Source of the DNA: Fortiea sp. LEGE XX443
GTDB taxonomy: Bacteria; Cyanobacteriota; Cyanobacteriia; Cyanobacteriales; Nostocaceae
DNA: 63,787 nt
NCBI RefSeq assembly: GCF_015206815.1
Contig: NZ_JADEXZ010000029.1
Span: 1 to 63,787, forward strand
Reading direction: 5' to 3'
The notes under the pieces were generated by a model. The model saw nothing but the letters and a program-made list of their open reading frames with translations. It was not told the DNA's origin and did not search any database. The position numbers and the translations under genes are program-made. Positions 7,451 through 15,548 of the stretch are shown in pieces (positions within the stretch are counted from its first letter, which is position 1; each line of letters starts with the position of its first letter).

Positions 7451-8413
7451 CTAAACTGTAAAAAAGTCTTCTTCTGCCCAAGGTGGTGCTGCATCTTTGG
7501 CGACCATTGTGAGTAAGGCGTAGTCTTTTTTGTTCACCCCTGGCGGTAGTTCTTTAGGAACTCCCATCACGGTTTGGGTTTTGAATACGGTTCCGGGTTT
7601 GAGGTCGAAGAAGGGAAATTCAGGTTCTGTACAACCTAAACACGGCATTCCAGCACGAGTTTTGGAGGAGACGCGGTTCCAGAGGATGCGGTTGCAAGAG
7701 GAATGAGTCATGGGGCCGCGACAGCCTAAGTCGTAGAATAAGCAGCCTTTACGTTGACCAAATTCGGCGGTTGAGGCTTTGTAAGCAAAGTGAACGTTGC
7801 GCGTACAACCTGTTTGGGTGTAGGTGTTGAAGAAGGTTTGGGGACGATTAAGTTCATCTAAAGCAATATCGGCGATGCGTCCTGTAGCGATCGCTACTAA
7901 TATCTGCGTTATCCAATCAGGGTGTGCGGGACATCCCGGAATGTTGATTACAGGTAATCCAGATTTGGCGCGGAAATCTTTACCTAAAAAGCCGCCTTCT
8001 TGACGCTTGAGAAATTGCAATCCTTCCGATTCGCTAGGATTGGGAGACATGGCGGGAATTCCGCCCCAGGTAGCACAATCTCCCACAGCGACAATAAAAC
8101 TCGCAGCTTGGGCGAGGTCTGTTAACCAATCTTTCATCGGGCGATCGGCGAAGCGATTCCATTCACCTGTGCCGTTTGGGGCGTTAACTACACTGCCTTC
8201 AAATACCAAGATATCGAGGGGAATTTTGCCTGAGATGCAGTCCCATAATAAGGTTTGTAAGTTATTGCCGAGTTCCAATCCTAAGGAAGGATGCCAAAGC
8301 ACTTTAATGCCAAAGTCAGCAATGAGATCGCAAACTGTCGGTTCTTCGGCATTCAGAAACGACATGGTGTTGCCTGAACAAGCACCACCTTGCAGCCAGA
8401 GTACATTAGTCAT
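7451..8413 (-). CDS. hupS: Uptake [NiFe] hydrogenase small subunit
   Basis: HupS, 320 residues, holds the iron-sulfur clusters that carry electrons away from HupL. The N-terminus is VLWLQGGACSGNTMSFL with no twin-arginine signal, the cyanobacterial type, so the enzyme stays on the cytoplasmic side. Cluster-binding segments visible are VGDCATWGG, INIPGCPAHPDW, the proximal/medial block with CTRNVHFAYKA, LGCRGPMTHSSC and PCLGCTEPEFPFF. It is the first gene of a hupSL operon; the long region upstream (8414-9036) should hold the promoter. Confidence 0.97.
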   Translation of the reverse strand: MTNVLWLQGGACSGNTMSFLNAEEPTVCDLIADFGIKVLWHPSLGLELGNNLQTLLWDCISGKIPLDILVFEGSVVNAPNGTGEWNRFADRPMKDWLTDLAQAASFIVAVGDCATWGGIPAMSPNPSESEGLQFLKRQEGGFLGKDFRAKSGLPVINIPGCPAHPDWITQILVAIATGRIADIALDELNRPQTFFNTYTQTGCTRNVHFAYKASTAEFGQRKGCLFYDLGCRGPMTHSSCNRILWNRVSSKTRAGMPCLGCTEPEFPFFDLKPGTVFKTQTVMGVPKELPPGVNKKDYALLTMVAKDAAPPWAEEDFFTV

Positions 8414-9036
8414 TAGCTATGTATTTGTGTATTTTTTATCCGGTATGATGCAGGCGATTGCGCTTGTAGAGTTTCACCTGTTTTTGATGTTTATCCTTCA
8501 CAATAATAGATTTTTTTATTAAATTATTTTTTGTTAAAGAAAAATTAATTATTGTTAGCTATTAGGAAATTAATAAGAAATAATTAAAAGTTTTATCAGT
8601 AACAGAATTTTGATAATTTTTATGCAAAAGCACGGGGAACAGGCAGATTAACTATATGTATTGTTCACTAATGATACAAAAAAGATTTATTATGAAGCAA
8701 TTGTTTTAGTTTAATAATAATATTGTTAAATACCCTCTAGAATTTTGGAAATAGAGTGTTTTATAGTAAGGAAATCGGGAAGGAAAGGAGGAAGTGTAAA
8801 GTCTGAAGAATAAAATTGATACTTTTATTCTTCCTAGTACACCACTGCCTAAATAAAGTACCCATAATCAATTGCTATCAAGCTAAATATAGGGGTTCTT
8901 TATTTTAGACTACCCTGCGGGAACGCCAGTGGCGAACAGACTTCATACTTCCTAAGCCCTTGGTGGTGAGGACATGTTTGTATGTTTTGAGGGCTTTGAA
9001 TAGAGTAATTTTCTCAATGGCTAGAGTAAGGTAATT
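8414..9036. promoter_or_regulatory. hupS / TPR-gene divergent intergenic region
   Basis: A 623-bp AT-rich gap between divergent genes. I found no perfect GTA-N8-TAC NtcA site. Two structures stand out: an imperfect palindrome at 8657-8678 (TGTAT ... ATACA, with seven of nine positions paired in each arm), about 245 bp upstream of hupS, and a perfect 11-bp hairpin at 8805-8833 (GAAGAATAAAA, 7-base loop, TTTTATTCTTC). The first could be a regulator site for hupSL; the second could be a transcription stop or an RNA structure. Both roles are inferred. Confidence 0.4.
8805..8833. repeat. Perfect 11-bp stem-loop
   Basis: GAAGAATAAAA (8805-8815) and TTTTATTCTTC (8823-8833) pair perfectly around the loop TTGATAC. 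It sits in the middle of the hupS/TPR-gene divergent gap. No T-run follows beyond the stem itself, so I leave its role open. Confidence 0.55.
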
Positions 9037-10011
9037 ATGACACCTAGCATTACAGATTCGGCTGTGAAAGCAGCAGTGGCGGCGATCGCTTCGGAGTCAG
9101 CAACGACAGCAGAAAAAATCCAGATGCTAATCGAGATGGCGCAAGGTTTTCAAAAGCAGCCGAAAACTACCCAGGATTTGCGGAATGCCGTTGGGCTGTA
9201 TTATCGGGCTGATGAAATGTGTGGTGAGGAGTATCCTTTGTTGAAGGCTAAAACCCAGGTGGGTATGGCTGGGGTATTACAGACAATCCCTCATGGGGGT
9301 ACGGAATTGTTGTTACAAGCCAAGGCTGGTTATGAAGAGGCGTTACCGATTTTACAAGAGTTAGCAACACCAGAAGAGGTTGCAGAGGCGCAGATGAATT
9401 TTGGCTTGGTATTGCAGTCACTAGCACCGTATAATTTAGCACGAATTAGTGATAGCATCCAAGCTTATCATGAAGCATTGCGGGTGTTTACCTGGGAGGA
9501 TTATCCGCAGGATTACGCGATTTTATACAACAATATTGCGATCGCCTACCTTGCGATGCCAATGGCTTCAGAACGGGAATATTTACGTCAGGGGTTAGCA
9601 GTACAATCGTTTGAAGTTGCTTTGAAGCATATTAATTTGATTGATCATCCGAGAGAATATGCCATGCTGCAAAATAATTTAGGTAATGCTTTGCAGTATT
9701 TGGTGAGTTCTCATCCTGTGGAGAATAATTTAAAGGCGATCGCAGCATACGATGAGGCGTTAAAAGTGCGTAATTCTAGAGATACACCTCTAGAATACGC
9801 TAATACAATTTCTAACAAAGCTAATGCTTTATTCAATTTACCTGATCATCCCGAAAAACCGGAGTTAGGTAATCCCCAAAATCTATTACAAGCGCGTAGT
9901 TACTATCAAGAAGCTTGGTCAATTTTTACTCAACATCAACATATTGAACAAGCGGAATTAGTACTTCAGGCTTTGAAAGATGTGGAAGTGGAAATTAGGG
10001 CTAGAAGTTAG
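9037..10011 (+). CDS. TPR-type protein of the hydrogenase-maturation gene set
   Basis: Protein of 324 residues made of helical repeats: segments such as LLLQAKAGYEEALPILQELA, EVAEAQMNFGLVLQSLAPYN and YAMLQNNLGNALQYLVSS have the tetratricopeptide spacing. In related Nostoc strains a TPR protein, two tiny membrane proteins and a NifU-like protein precede the hyp genes and were proposed to help mature the hydrogenase small subunit; the same four types occur here directly divergent from hupSL. The start ATG at 9037 is the only good one. The repeat class is clear, the role is inferred from context. Confidence 0.8.
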   Translation: MTPSITDSAVKAAVAAIASESATTAEKIQMLIEMAQGFQKQPKTTQDLRNAVGLYYRADEMCGEEYPLLKAKTQVGMAGVLQTIPHGGTELLLQAKAGYEEALPILQELATPEEVAEAQMNFGLVLQSLAPYNLARISDSIQAYHEALRVFTWEDYPQDYAILYNNIAIAYLAMPMASEREYLRQGLAVQSFEVALKHINLIDHPREYAMLQNNLGNALQYLVSSHPVENNLKAIAAYDEALKVRNSRDTPLEYANTISNKANALFNLPDHPEKPELGNPQNLLQARSYYQEAWSIFTQHQHIEQAELVLQALKDVEVEIRARS

Positions 10012-10069
10012 GATGAATAGATAAAATTAACGAACCACAAAGGACGCAAAGGGCGCTAAGAAAGAAAAA

Positions 10070-10336
10070 ATGAGTGAGTTATTGAGCAATTTTAGTGTGA
10101 GTGATTTTCTAACAAGTATGGTGGCTAGTGATATCAATCTAGTTACTGGTTTAGTGTGGCTAATTATCGCAACAATTATATCAATGATTGGCGGTGCAAT
10201 TGGTGGAATGATATTAGCTGGTAAAGATATTGGTTATTCTTTTTCGGCAATGTTAGGGGCTTTATTTGCTCCGGCTGGTGCTATTCCAGCTATTTTATTA
10301 GGTTTTGCTGTACTAACTTTGTTGAACAACTATTAG
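10070..10336 (+). CDS. Small membrane protein of the hydrogenase-maturation gene set
   Basis: Protein of 88 residues with two hydrophobic segments: NLVTGLVWLIIATIISMIGG (about residues 23-42) running into a Gly-rich stretch GAIGGMILAG, and FAPAGAIPAILLGFAVLTLL near the C-terminus. It resembles small membrane proteins encoded beside uptake-hydrogenase genes in Nostoc. The next gene starts 8 bp after its stop, so they are co-transcribed. No catalytic motif is visible. Confidence 0.7.
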   Translation: MSELLSNFSVSDFLTSMVASDINLVTGLVWLIIATIISMIGGAIGGMILAGKDIGYSFSAMLGALFAPAGAIPAILLGFAVLTLLNNY

Positions 10337-10344
10337 GAGACAAA

Positions 10345-10569
10345 ATGATTGAATTAGGATGGTTTTCTGCTAAGTTATTTTTTCAAGGCAAGCTGTTACG
10401 CGACCCTATGTATTTTGTGCGACAAACTGCAATTGGGGTGAGCGTTGGTTTGTTATTACTAATAGCAATTTCCCAAGCCGAAATTCCTTTATGTATTCCA
10501 ATAACTGTGTCTAGCTTATTTACGGGTATGCTAATGCCCTTTCTGCTTAAAGATTTCAAAATGAAATAA
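10345..10569 (+). CDS. Small membrane protein of the hydrogenase-maturation gene set
   Basis: Protein of 74 residues, with a central membrane segment (AIGVSVGLLLLIAISQ) and a second hydrophobic stretch (ITVSSLFTGMLMPFLL). It follows an identical-strand small membrane gene by 8 bp behind an AGGAGACAAAATG-type start, and precedes the NifU/Rieske gene. Function unknown; the placement suggests a membrane part of the same pathway. Confidence 0.7.
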   Translation: MIELGWFSAKLFFQGKLLRDPMYFVRQTAIGVSVGLLLLIAISQAEIPLCIPITVSSLFTGMLMPFLLKDFKMK

Positions 10570-10626
10570 CTCATCAAAATTCAAAATAGTTTCAGACTTT
10601 ATACTTCATACTTCAGACTTCATTTG

Positions 10627-11469
10627 ATGACCAAGCTCGAAGAATTTGTTCAAGAAATTAACCGCTTTGAGGCAATTATATCTGAGTGGGATGAAAATCA
10701 AAAGTGTGTAGCTGTCGGTCTGAAAAGAGCGATTGAAGCTTTGCACAAAGAAGCATTGACGCGGTTGATTAAAAGTCTCAAACAAGAATCAATGTCAGCT
10801 TTGCGTCATGCTGTGGATGATGAAGTTGTATATGCAGTTTTGCTATATCACGACTTAGTTAAACCACCACTCCCACCAATATTACAACGTATTCAAGCCG
10901 CCCTGGAAGAAGTACGTCCAGGGTTAAAAAGTCACAATGGAGATATAGAATTAGTAGCCTTTAAACCACCAGATACAGTAGAAGTGCGGTTGATTGGAAC
11001 TTGTAGTAGTTGTCCGGCTTCTAATTTGACTTTATCTCAGGGAGTGGAACAGGCTATTAAGAATTATTGTCCAGAAATTACTACAGTAGTTGCAATTAGT
11101 GATCGCTCTACAATAGACCATAGCAATACTGGTTTAACTAGTCCTTTTTCTCCCAAAGTCACAACTGCTTGGGTGAGGGTAGCAACTGTTGATCAAATTC
11201 TAGATTTGGGGATATTTGCTACGAAAGTGGCGGGACATGGACTAATTTTATATCGTCAAGGCGATCGCATTACCTGTTACCGCAACGCTTGCTCTCATCT
11301 CGCATCACCCCTGGACACTGGTAAGGTGGAAAATGGCATTATCACCTGTTCTGCACACGGCTTTCAATATCAACTCGATACTGGAGAATGTCTGACTGCT
11401 GATGTACCTTTACAGCCATATTCGGTTCAGATTAAGGGTGATAAGGTTTTTGTGCAGTTGTCTCGATGA
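10627..11469 (+). CDS. NifU-domain / Rieske [2Fe-2S] fusion protein
   Basis: Protein of 280 residues. The middle (about 80-155) is a NifU C-terminal (Nfu) iron-sulfur scaffold domain with the CSSCP motif (Cys126, Cys129). The C-terminal third is a Rieske-type ferredoxin domain with CSH (Cys222, His224) and CSAH (Cys241, His244). The N-terminal 75 residues are helical and unassigned. An Fe-S carrier joined to a Rieske domain fits a role in delivering clusters to HupS or in electron transfer, as proposed for its relatives near hyp genes. The ATG at 10627 is preferred to a TTG at 10624. No hyp genes follow. Confidence 0.85.
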   Translation: MTKLEEFVQEINRFEAIISEWDENQKCVAVGLKRAIEALHKEALTRLIKSLKQESMSALRHAVDDEVVYAVLLYHDLVKPPLPPILQRIQAALEEVRPGLKSHNGDIELVAFKPPDTVEVRLIGTCSSCPASNLTLSQGVEQAIKNYCPEITTVVAISDRSTIDHSNTGLTSPFSPKVTTAWVRVATVDQILDLGIFATKVAGHGLILYRQGDRITCYRNACSHLASPLDTGKVENGIITCSAHGFQYQLDTGECLTADVPLQPYSVQIKGDKVFVQLSR

Positions 11470-11537
11470 TTATACTTTGGGAGGACTCCAATCTACAAAG
11501 TACACCCAATTGGTATCCCTAAGCTCTCAATACCAAT

Positions 11538-11668
11538 TAAGTAGAAAGGTGCAAATAAACCGAACTATGTAACGGAAAGTAAAGTAGCTTGAAAACCTCT
11601 TCCCTTCTGCCTTCTGCCCTCTGCCTCCTGCCTTGTCATAACGACAATTTTTAACACTGACCTACTTA
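11538..11668 (+). repeat. 131-bp MITE-like element, family 1, copy 1
   Basis: Starts TAAGTAGAAAGGTG and ends CACTGACCTACTTA, giving imperfect terminal inverted repeats. Inside is a run of CTTCTGC/CCTCTGC heptamers. Near-identical copies lie at 23584-23714 (opposite orientation, 131 bp) and 55426-55549 (124 bp). No open frame of note; it would depend on a transposase encoded elsewhere. Confidence 0.85.
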
Positions 11669-11722
11669 GACAGCTTATTGTCATTGTTCTTGGGTAAGGT
11701 TAGTGCAGTATAGTTACTCATC

Positions 11723-11774
11723 GCTCTCAATAATGCTGTATGTACTTATTTACAGCACCATTGAGAGCTTTTTT
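11723..11774 (+). terminator. Strong hairpin plus T-run (terminator or small-RNA 3' end)
   Basis: GCTCTCAAT at 11723-11731 pairs with ATTGAGAGC at 11760-11768, and inside it TGCTGTA pairs with TACAGCA, with a 2-base mismatch between the two helices; TTTTTT follows at once. This is the form of a Rho-independent terminator. It lies 250 bp past the NifU/Rieske stop, beyond a mobile element, so it may end that transcript or mark the end of a small RNA made from the gap. Confidence 0.7.
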
Positions 11775-12215
11775 ATTTCACAGATCCTCTCAATATCCTT
11801 CAAAAGGAATATTGATTTAACAACAGGAAATATGAAATGCTTTTACTTTTATGGAGATTCAAAGTTAGATTTCAGCCTTTTGCTAACTTGTAGAAAACTT
11901 TTATCTTTTCCAATTCAAAAATATAATTTATTTACACCAAATTATCCATACGATAAGTTCTGTAATAATTCCTATAATTCTTGGAATTTAAGGCATTATG
12001 GCTAATTATTGATGTATGTAGTACGTAAATATGTTGTCTGTTTACTCCAAAAAATACATTCATTTTTGAGAATGCTTCACAATTACTTTATAAAATGAGG
12101 CATTATTTCAAATAATGGATGAAGATATTACTTCTATGTAACAGTGATTTCTACGGTGATGATATAAACTTACCTTAGTGAAAACAACTAAAAGTCAGTG
12201 ATTTTACTAGGAAGA
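11775..12215. other. AT-rich leader region of the lasso cluster
   Basis: About 440 bp between the hairpin and the first lasso gene. A 100-codon open frame (11703-12005) overlaps the terminator hairpin and has no coding character, so I do not call it. The promoter of the lasso operon should lie here, but I see no clear operator. Confidence 0.4.
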
Positions 12216-12521
12216 ATGCCCACAAAATTAAGTTCATCTGAAAGCTTTAGTGTAGTAGCCTCAAAAGAGCAAATCTGCTCAGAATTACAAGGAGAGGTGG
12301 TAATCCTTGATATTAAAACTGGTGCTTACTATGGGCTGAATGAAGTAGGAGCCAGCATATGGAATTACATTCAATCTCCAAAAACTGTAGAAGAAATTCA
12401 AGAAGCCATCTTAGCAGAATATGAAATAGAAGCAGAGGTATGTAAACGCGATATCTCAGCTTTACTAAAAGACTTAGCAGCTAAAGGATTGATAGAAATT
12501 AAGAATGACACGCCTGCTTAA
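12216..12521 (+). CDS. PqqD-family lasso precursor recognition protein (B1)
   Basis: Protein of 101 residues with the PqqD/RiPP-recognition-element fold: VVILDIKTGAYYGLNEVGAS followed by IWNYIQSPKTVEEIQEAIL and a C-terminal helix pair ending LLKDLAAKGLIEI. In lasso systems this B1 protein binds the leader peptide and brings it to the B2 protease. It overlaps the B2 gene by 17 bp, so the two are coupled. I start at the ATG at 12216 with AGGA just upstream; a GTG at 12198 would add six residues. Confidence 0.9.
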   Translation: MPTKLSSSESFSVVASKEQICSELQGEVVILDIKTGAYYGLNEVGASIWNYIQSPKTVEEIQEAILAEYEIEAEVCKRDISALLKDLAAKGLIEIKNDTPA

Positions 12522-12936
12522 ATTACTACAACTTACCTACAGCGATCGCCAGATTTTACTGAACACGTTCGTTTTATTGGGATTGGTTCGGCTAGGAATG
12601 CGATTACTATCATTCAATACTTTAAGAAAAATTATAAATAAAAATAGTAAGCCAAACCCTAGGCTAGAAAAAATTTCTTTAAACAAAATTGTTTGGGCGA
12701 TCAATCTTAGCACCCGCTACACGCCTGGCGGAGCTAAATGTTTAGCTCGTGCCTTAACTTGCCAAGTGTTAATGACTCGTTATGGTTACTCACCAGAACT
12801 ACGGATTGGAGTTGTTAAAGATGAAGCTGGAAATTTAGAAGCTCATGCTTGGATTGAAACTCAAGGACAAGTCGTAATCGGCTACCTTAGCGATCTCCCG
12901 CGCTTTACTCCGTTGCCATCTTTTTCAGGTATATAG
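12505..12936 (+). CDS. Lasso peptide leader protease (B2)
   Basis: Protein of 143 residues of the transglutaminase-like lasso B2 family, which cuts the leader from the precursor. The catalytic Cys is in GGAKCLARAL (Cys79), the His in EAHAWIE (His114), and an Asp near residue 130 (GYLSDLP) may complete the triad. The N-terminal part is a hydrophobic helix, as usual for the family. It lies between the overlapping B1 gene and the cyclase, whose start is 6 bp after its stop. Confidence 0.92.
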   Translation: MTRLLKLLQLTYSDRQILLNTFVLLGLVRLGMRLLSFNTLRKIINKNSKPNPRLEKISLNKIVWAINLSTRYTPGGAKCLARALTCQVLMTRYGYSPELRIGVVKDEAGNLEAHAWIETQGQVVIGYLSDLPRFTPLPSFSGI

Positions 12937-12942
12937 AAGATC

Positions 12943-14991
12943 ATGAGCGGTATAGTTGGCATTTACAATCTAGATAGTCAGCCAGTTGAGCAGCAAAATC
13001 TGACTTTGATGGTGGATGCGATCGCTCATCGTGGCTCAGATGGAACAGATATATGGTCTGCTGAATCTACTGGCTTGGGACATCGGATGCTGTGGACAAC
13101 GCCAGAATCACTGCTAGAGAAATTACCTCTGGTTGATCTGACTGGCGAGTTAGTGATCACAACGGATTTACGCATAGATAACCGAGATGAACTAATCTCT
13201 GCATTATCCTTTGATCACTACCCACCAGAAAAAATCACTGATAGTCAGTTAGTGCTGGCTGCTTACGAAAAATGGGGTGAGCAATGTCCGAAACAATTAC
13301 TGGGTGATTTTGCCTTTGCTATTTGGGACACAAGAAAGCAGACATTATTTTGTGCCAGAGATCATTTTGGTATCAAACCCTTATATTACTACTATCAGCC
13401 TGGACAACAGTTTTGCTTTGCTTCTGAAATTAAGGCTCTTTTGTGTTTACCAGAAGTGCCGAGAAAACTGAATGAAATAGCGATCGCCAACTATTTACAC
13501 CCATTTACAGAAGATAAATCAATTACCTCCTATCAAGATATATATCGATTGCCTCCTGGTCACGCCATGACAGTAAGTTACACAGGTGGATTACAATCTT
13601 ACTCTTACTGGTCTTTGGAAGTGGGTGAGGAGTTAAGACTCAACTCAGATGCAGAATATGCAGAAGCTTTCCGTGAGATATTTACTGAAGCAGTACGTTG
13701 TCGTTTACGCAGTGCATTTCCTGTAAGCTGCCACTTAAGTGGTGGTTTAGACTCCTCTTCTATTGCTTGTGTAGCCAGAGATATATTGCAAACCAAAGGT
13801 ATAAAACTGCACACTTTCTCCAACATCTTTGAAGAAGTTCCAGAATGCGACGAACGTCAATACATTAACCCTGTATTGCATCAGGGTGGTTTTATCCCCT
13901 ATTACGTCCATGCTGATCAATCAGGCCCCATATCAGAATGGCAGAAATACTATCAATATATGGAAGAACCCTTTATTGGCCCTAGTCATTTTCTCGTGTG
14001 GGGATTAAATCGTGCTACCCAGCAAGCAGGTATTCGCATTTCTTTGGATGGTTTTGACGGTGATACAACCGTATCTCATGGCGTGACATATTTTGCAGAA
14101 TTAGCACGTCAAGGAAAATGGCAGACATTTATCCAAGAAGCTCAGGCCATATCGCAACACTTTAATACTTCATTAGCCGCCCTTTTTTATCAATATGCCA
14201 TTACCTACTTACAAGAATTAGTCAAACAGAGAAAATATATCACTTTTGGGAAAACTGCTTGGCAAATCGGTCAGCATTTTCGAGTTTCGCGGCGTAAATT
14301 GTTTGTCAGATATGGAATTAAACCCTTAGTTCCTGAGTATATCTTGAGGATTTGGCGATCGCTCCGTGGTCACAAACAAAATCAACCCCAAGTTACTCCT
14401 TTAATCAACCCACAATTCGCCAAACAAGTCGGAATCAATCCCCTCACACCATCTCCCGAACAAGACCAAAGTCCCGCCATCACAGTTAGAGAAGAACAGT
14501 GGCGTACCCTAAATTCCGCCTTGTTCACCACAGTACTGGAACTAGGAGATTTATGTGCTGCGGCATTTTCTCTAGAGTCGCGTCATCCCTTTATGGATAA
14601 ACGCTTGATTGAATTTTGCCTATCTTTACCACCAGAGCAAAAAATCCATCAAGGATGGTCTCGCTTCATTATGCGGAGAGCTTTAGATGGTATTCTTCCC
14701 CAAGAAGTGCAGTGGCGTGGTGGCAAAACAGACATGACACCAAACTTCCAACGCGGGTTATTACATCTTGATCGCCAGCTGGTAGATGAAATGATTACCA
14801 GTGATGTCAGCAATATTAAAAAATTTGTGGATCTAAACTCGCTACACAGATCCTACAACAGGCTTTTATCTAAAACAGAGGCTACAAATGATGACGACAT
14901 AGTACCAGCATGGAAAGCTGTAACACTAGCTCTTTGGCTAAAACATACCCAAATTCAAACCATAAGTCGGGCTAGGGGCAGTGTATCTTAA
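12943..14991 (+). CDS. Lasso peptide cyclase (asparagine synthase-like, C protein)
   Basis: Protein of 682 residues with the two domains of asparagine synthetase B: a class-II amidotransferase domain (1 to about 210) and an ATP-dependent synthetase domain with the pyrophosphate loop SGGLDSSS (266-273). Lasso cyclases use the second domain to adenylate an Asp or Glu side chain and close the ring with the core's N-terminal amine. The amidotransferase nucleophile is missing: the protein begins MSGIVGIYN where true enzymes have Cys at position 2. That argues for cyclase rather than asparagine synthesis. It sits between B2 and the precursor gene. Confidence 0.92.
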   Translation: MSGIVGIYNLDSQPVEQQNLTLMVDAIAHRGSDGTDIWSAESTGLGHRMLWTTPESLLEKLPLVDLTGELVITTDLRIDNRDELISALSFDHYPPEKITDSQLVLAAYEKWGEQCPKQLLGDFAFAIWDTRKQTLFCARDHFGIKPLYYYYQPGQQFCFASEIKALLCLPEVPRKLNEIAIANYLHPFTEDKSITSYQDIYRLPPGHAMTVSYTGGLQSYSYWSLEVGEELRLNSDAEYAEAFREIFTEAVRCRLRSAFPVSCHLSGGLDSSSIACVARDILQTKGIKLHTFSNIFEEVPECDERQYINPVLHQGGFIPYYVHADQSGPISEWQKYYQYMEEPFIGPSHFLVWGLNRATQQAGIRISLDGFDGDTTVSHGVTYFAELARQGKWQTFIQEAQAISQHFNTSLAALFYQYAITYLQELVKQRKYITFGKTAWQIGQHFRVSRRKLFVRYGIKPLVPEYILRIWRSLRGHKQNQPQVTPLINPQFAKQVGINPLTPSPEQDQSPAITVREEQWRTLNSALFTTVLELGDLCAAAFSLESRHPFMDKRLIEFCLSLPPEQKIHQGWSRFIMRRALDGILPQEVQWRGGKTDMTPNFQRGLLHLDRQLVDEMITSDVSNIKKFVDLNSLHRSYNRLLSKTEATNDDDIVPAWKAVTLALWLKHTQIQTISRARGSVS

Positions 14992-15099
14992 ACCTGCTCC
15001 TACCTAGGCTTAATTGGTGAATATTTCAAAGCCAATATGCCAATATCCAGTCCAGCAAGTCCAGCAAGACATAAACAACACAAACAGGAGAATCAAAAG

Positions 15100-15273
15100 A
15101 TGAAAAAAGCTTACAACGCTCCCCAACTAACAAAATACGGTAGTGTTCAAGATGTTACCAACGCTTTTGGTACACCAGGTGGAAGAGATACATTTCAAGT
15201 AGGCGGAACTACTTTCCAAGGTTCAGTTATTGGACTGAGTGGTTCCCAAGATGGCGTACTCATTCCTGAATAA
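15100..15273 (+). CDS. Lasso peptide precursor (A)
   Basis: Peptide of 57 residues starting at the ATG at 15100, after an AGGAG about 8 bases upstream; an upstream in-frame ATG at 15037 is unlikely. The leader has the recognition pattern Y5-x-x-P8-x-L10-x-x-x-G14 and Thr20, the Thr that occupies position -2 of lasso leaders. Cleavage after Asn21 would give a 36-residue core beginning AFGTPGGRD, in which Asp at core position 9 could form a nine-member ring with Ala1. The tail is long and Gly/Ser-rich, ending GVLIPE. Thirty-six residues is longer than most known lasso peptides, so a further cut is possible. Confidence 0.88.
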   Translation: MKKAYNAPQLTKYGSVQDVTNAFGTPGGRDTFQVGGTTFQGSVIGLSGSQDGVLIPE

Positions 15274-15411
15274 TAGCAATAGCCAAGTTACGGGTGTAAT
15301 AGTATCGCTTTCATTATTACGTCCAAATACAATTTACAGCTAGTAAGCAAGTATAGTAATACCAAAAACTAAATTTTTCGGTACTACTACAAAACTTGAA
15401 TAATATTTTTG

Positions 15412-15444
15412 GAAGCATCAGGGAAGCTATTCCTTGATTGCTTC
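15412..15444 (+). promoter_or_regulatory. Hairpin between precursor and kinase genes
   Basis: GAAGCATCAGGGAA (15412-15425) faces TTCCTTGATTGCTTC (15430-15444), a stem of about 14 bp with one bulge and one mismatch. It lies 140 bp after the precursor stop. Such a structure could stabilise the precursor mRNA or partly stop transcription so that more precursor than enzyme is made. There is only a weak T-run after it. Confidence 0.5.
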
Positions 15445-15548
15445 CTTAATTGCAGATTGTAAAGGCTTTGTCAATATAAAAGCGTTAGTGAAATTGAGTT
15501 TTTCTTACACAAAAATATTTCTTCAGTAGTCATCCAGCAATATTTTAG

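Noticed and set aside
8414-8800. Canonical NtcA site (GTA-N8-TAC) for hupSL
   Set aside because: I scanned the gap by eye and found no exact match; the nearest GTA and TAC are 14 bases apart.
11703-12005. Plus-strand frame of 100 codons before the lasso cluster
   Set aside because: It runs through the terminator hairpin at 11723-11774 and has the composition of AT-rich non-coding DNA.
12943-14991. Reading the cyclase as asparagine synthetase AsnB
   Set aside because: Position 2 is Ser, not Cys, and the gene sits between lasso B2 and precursor genes.
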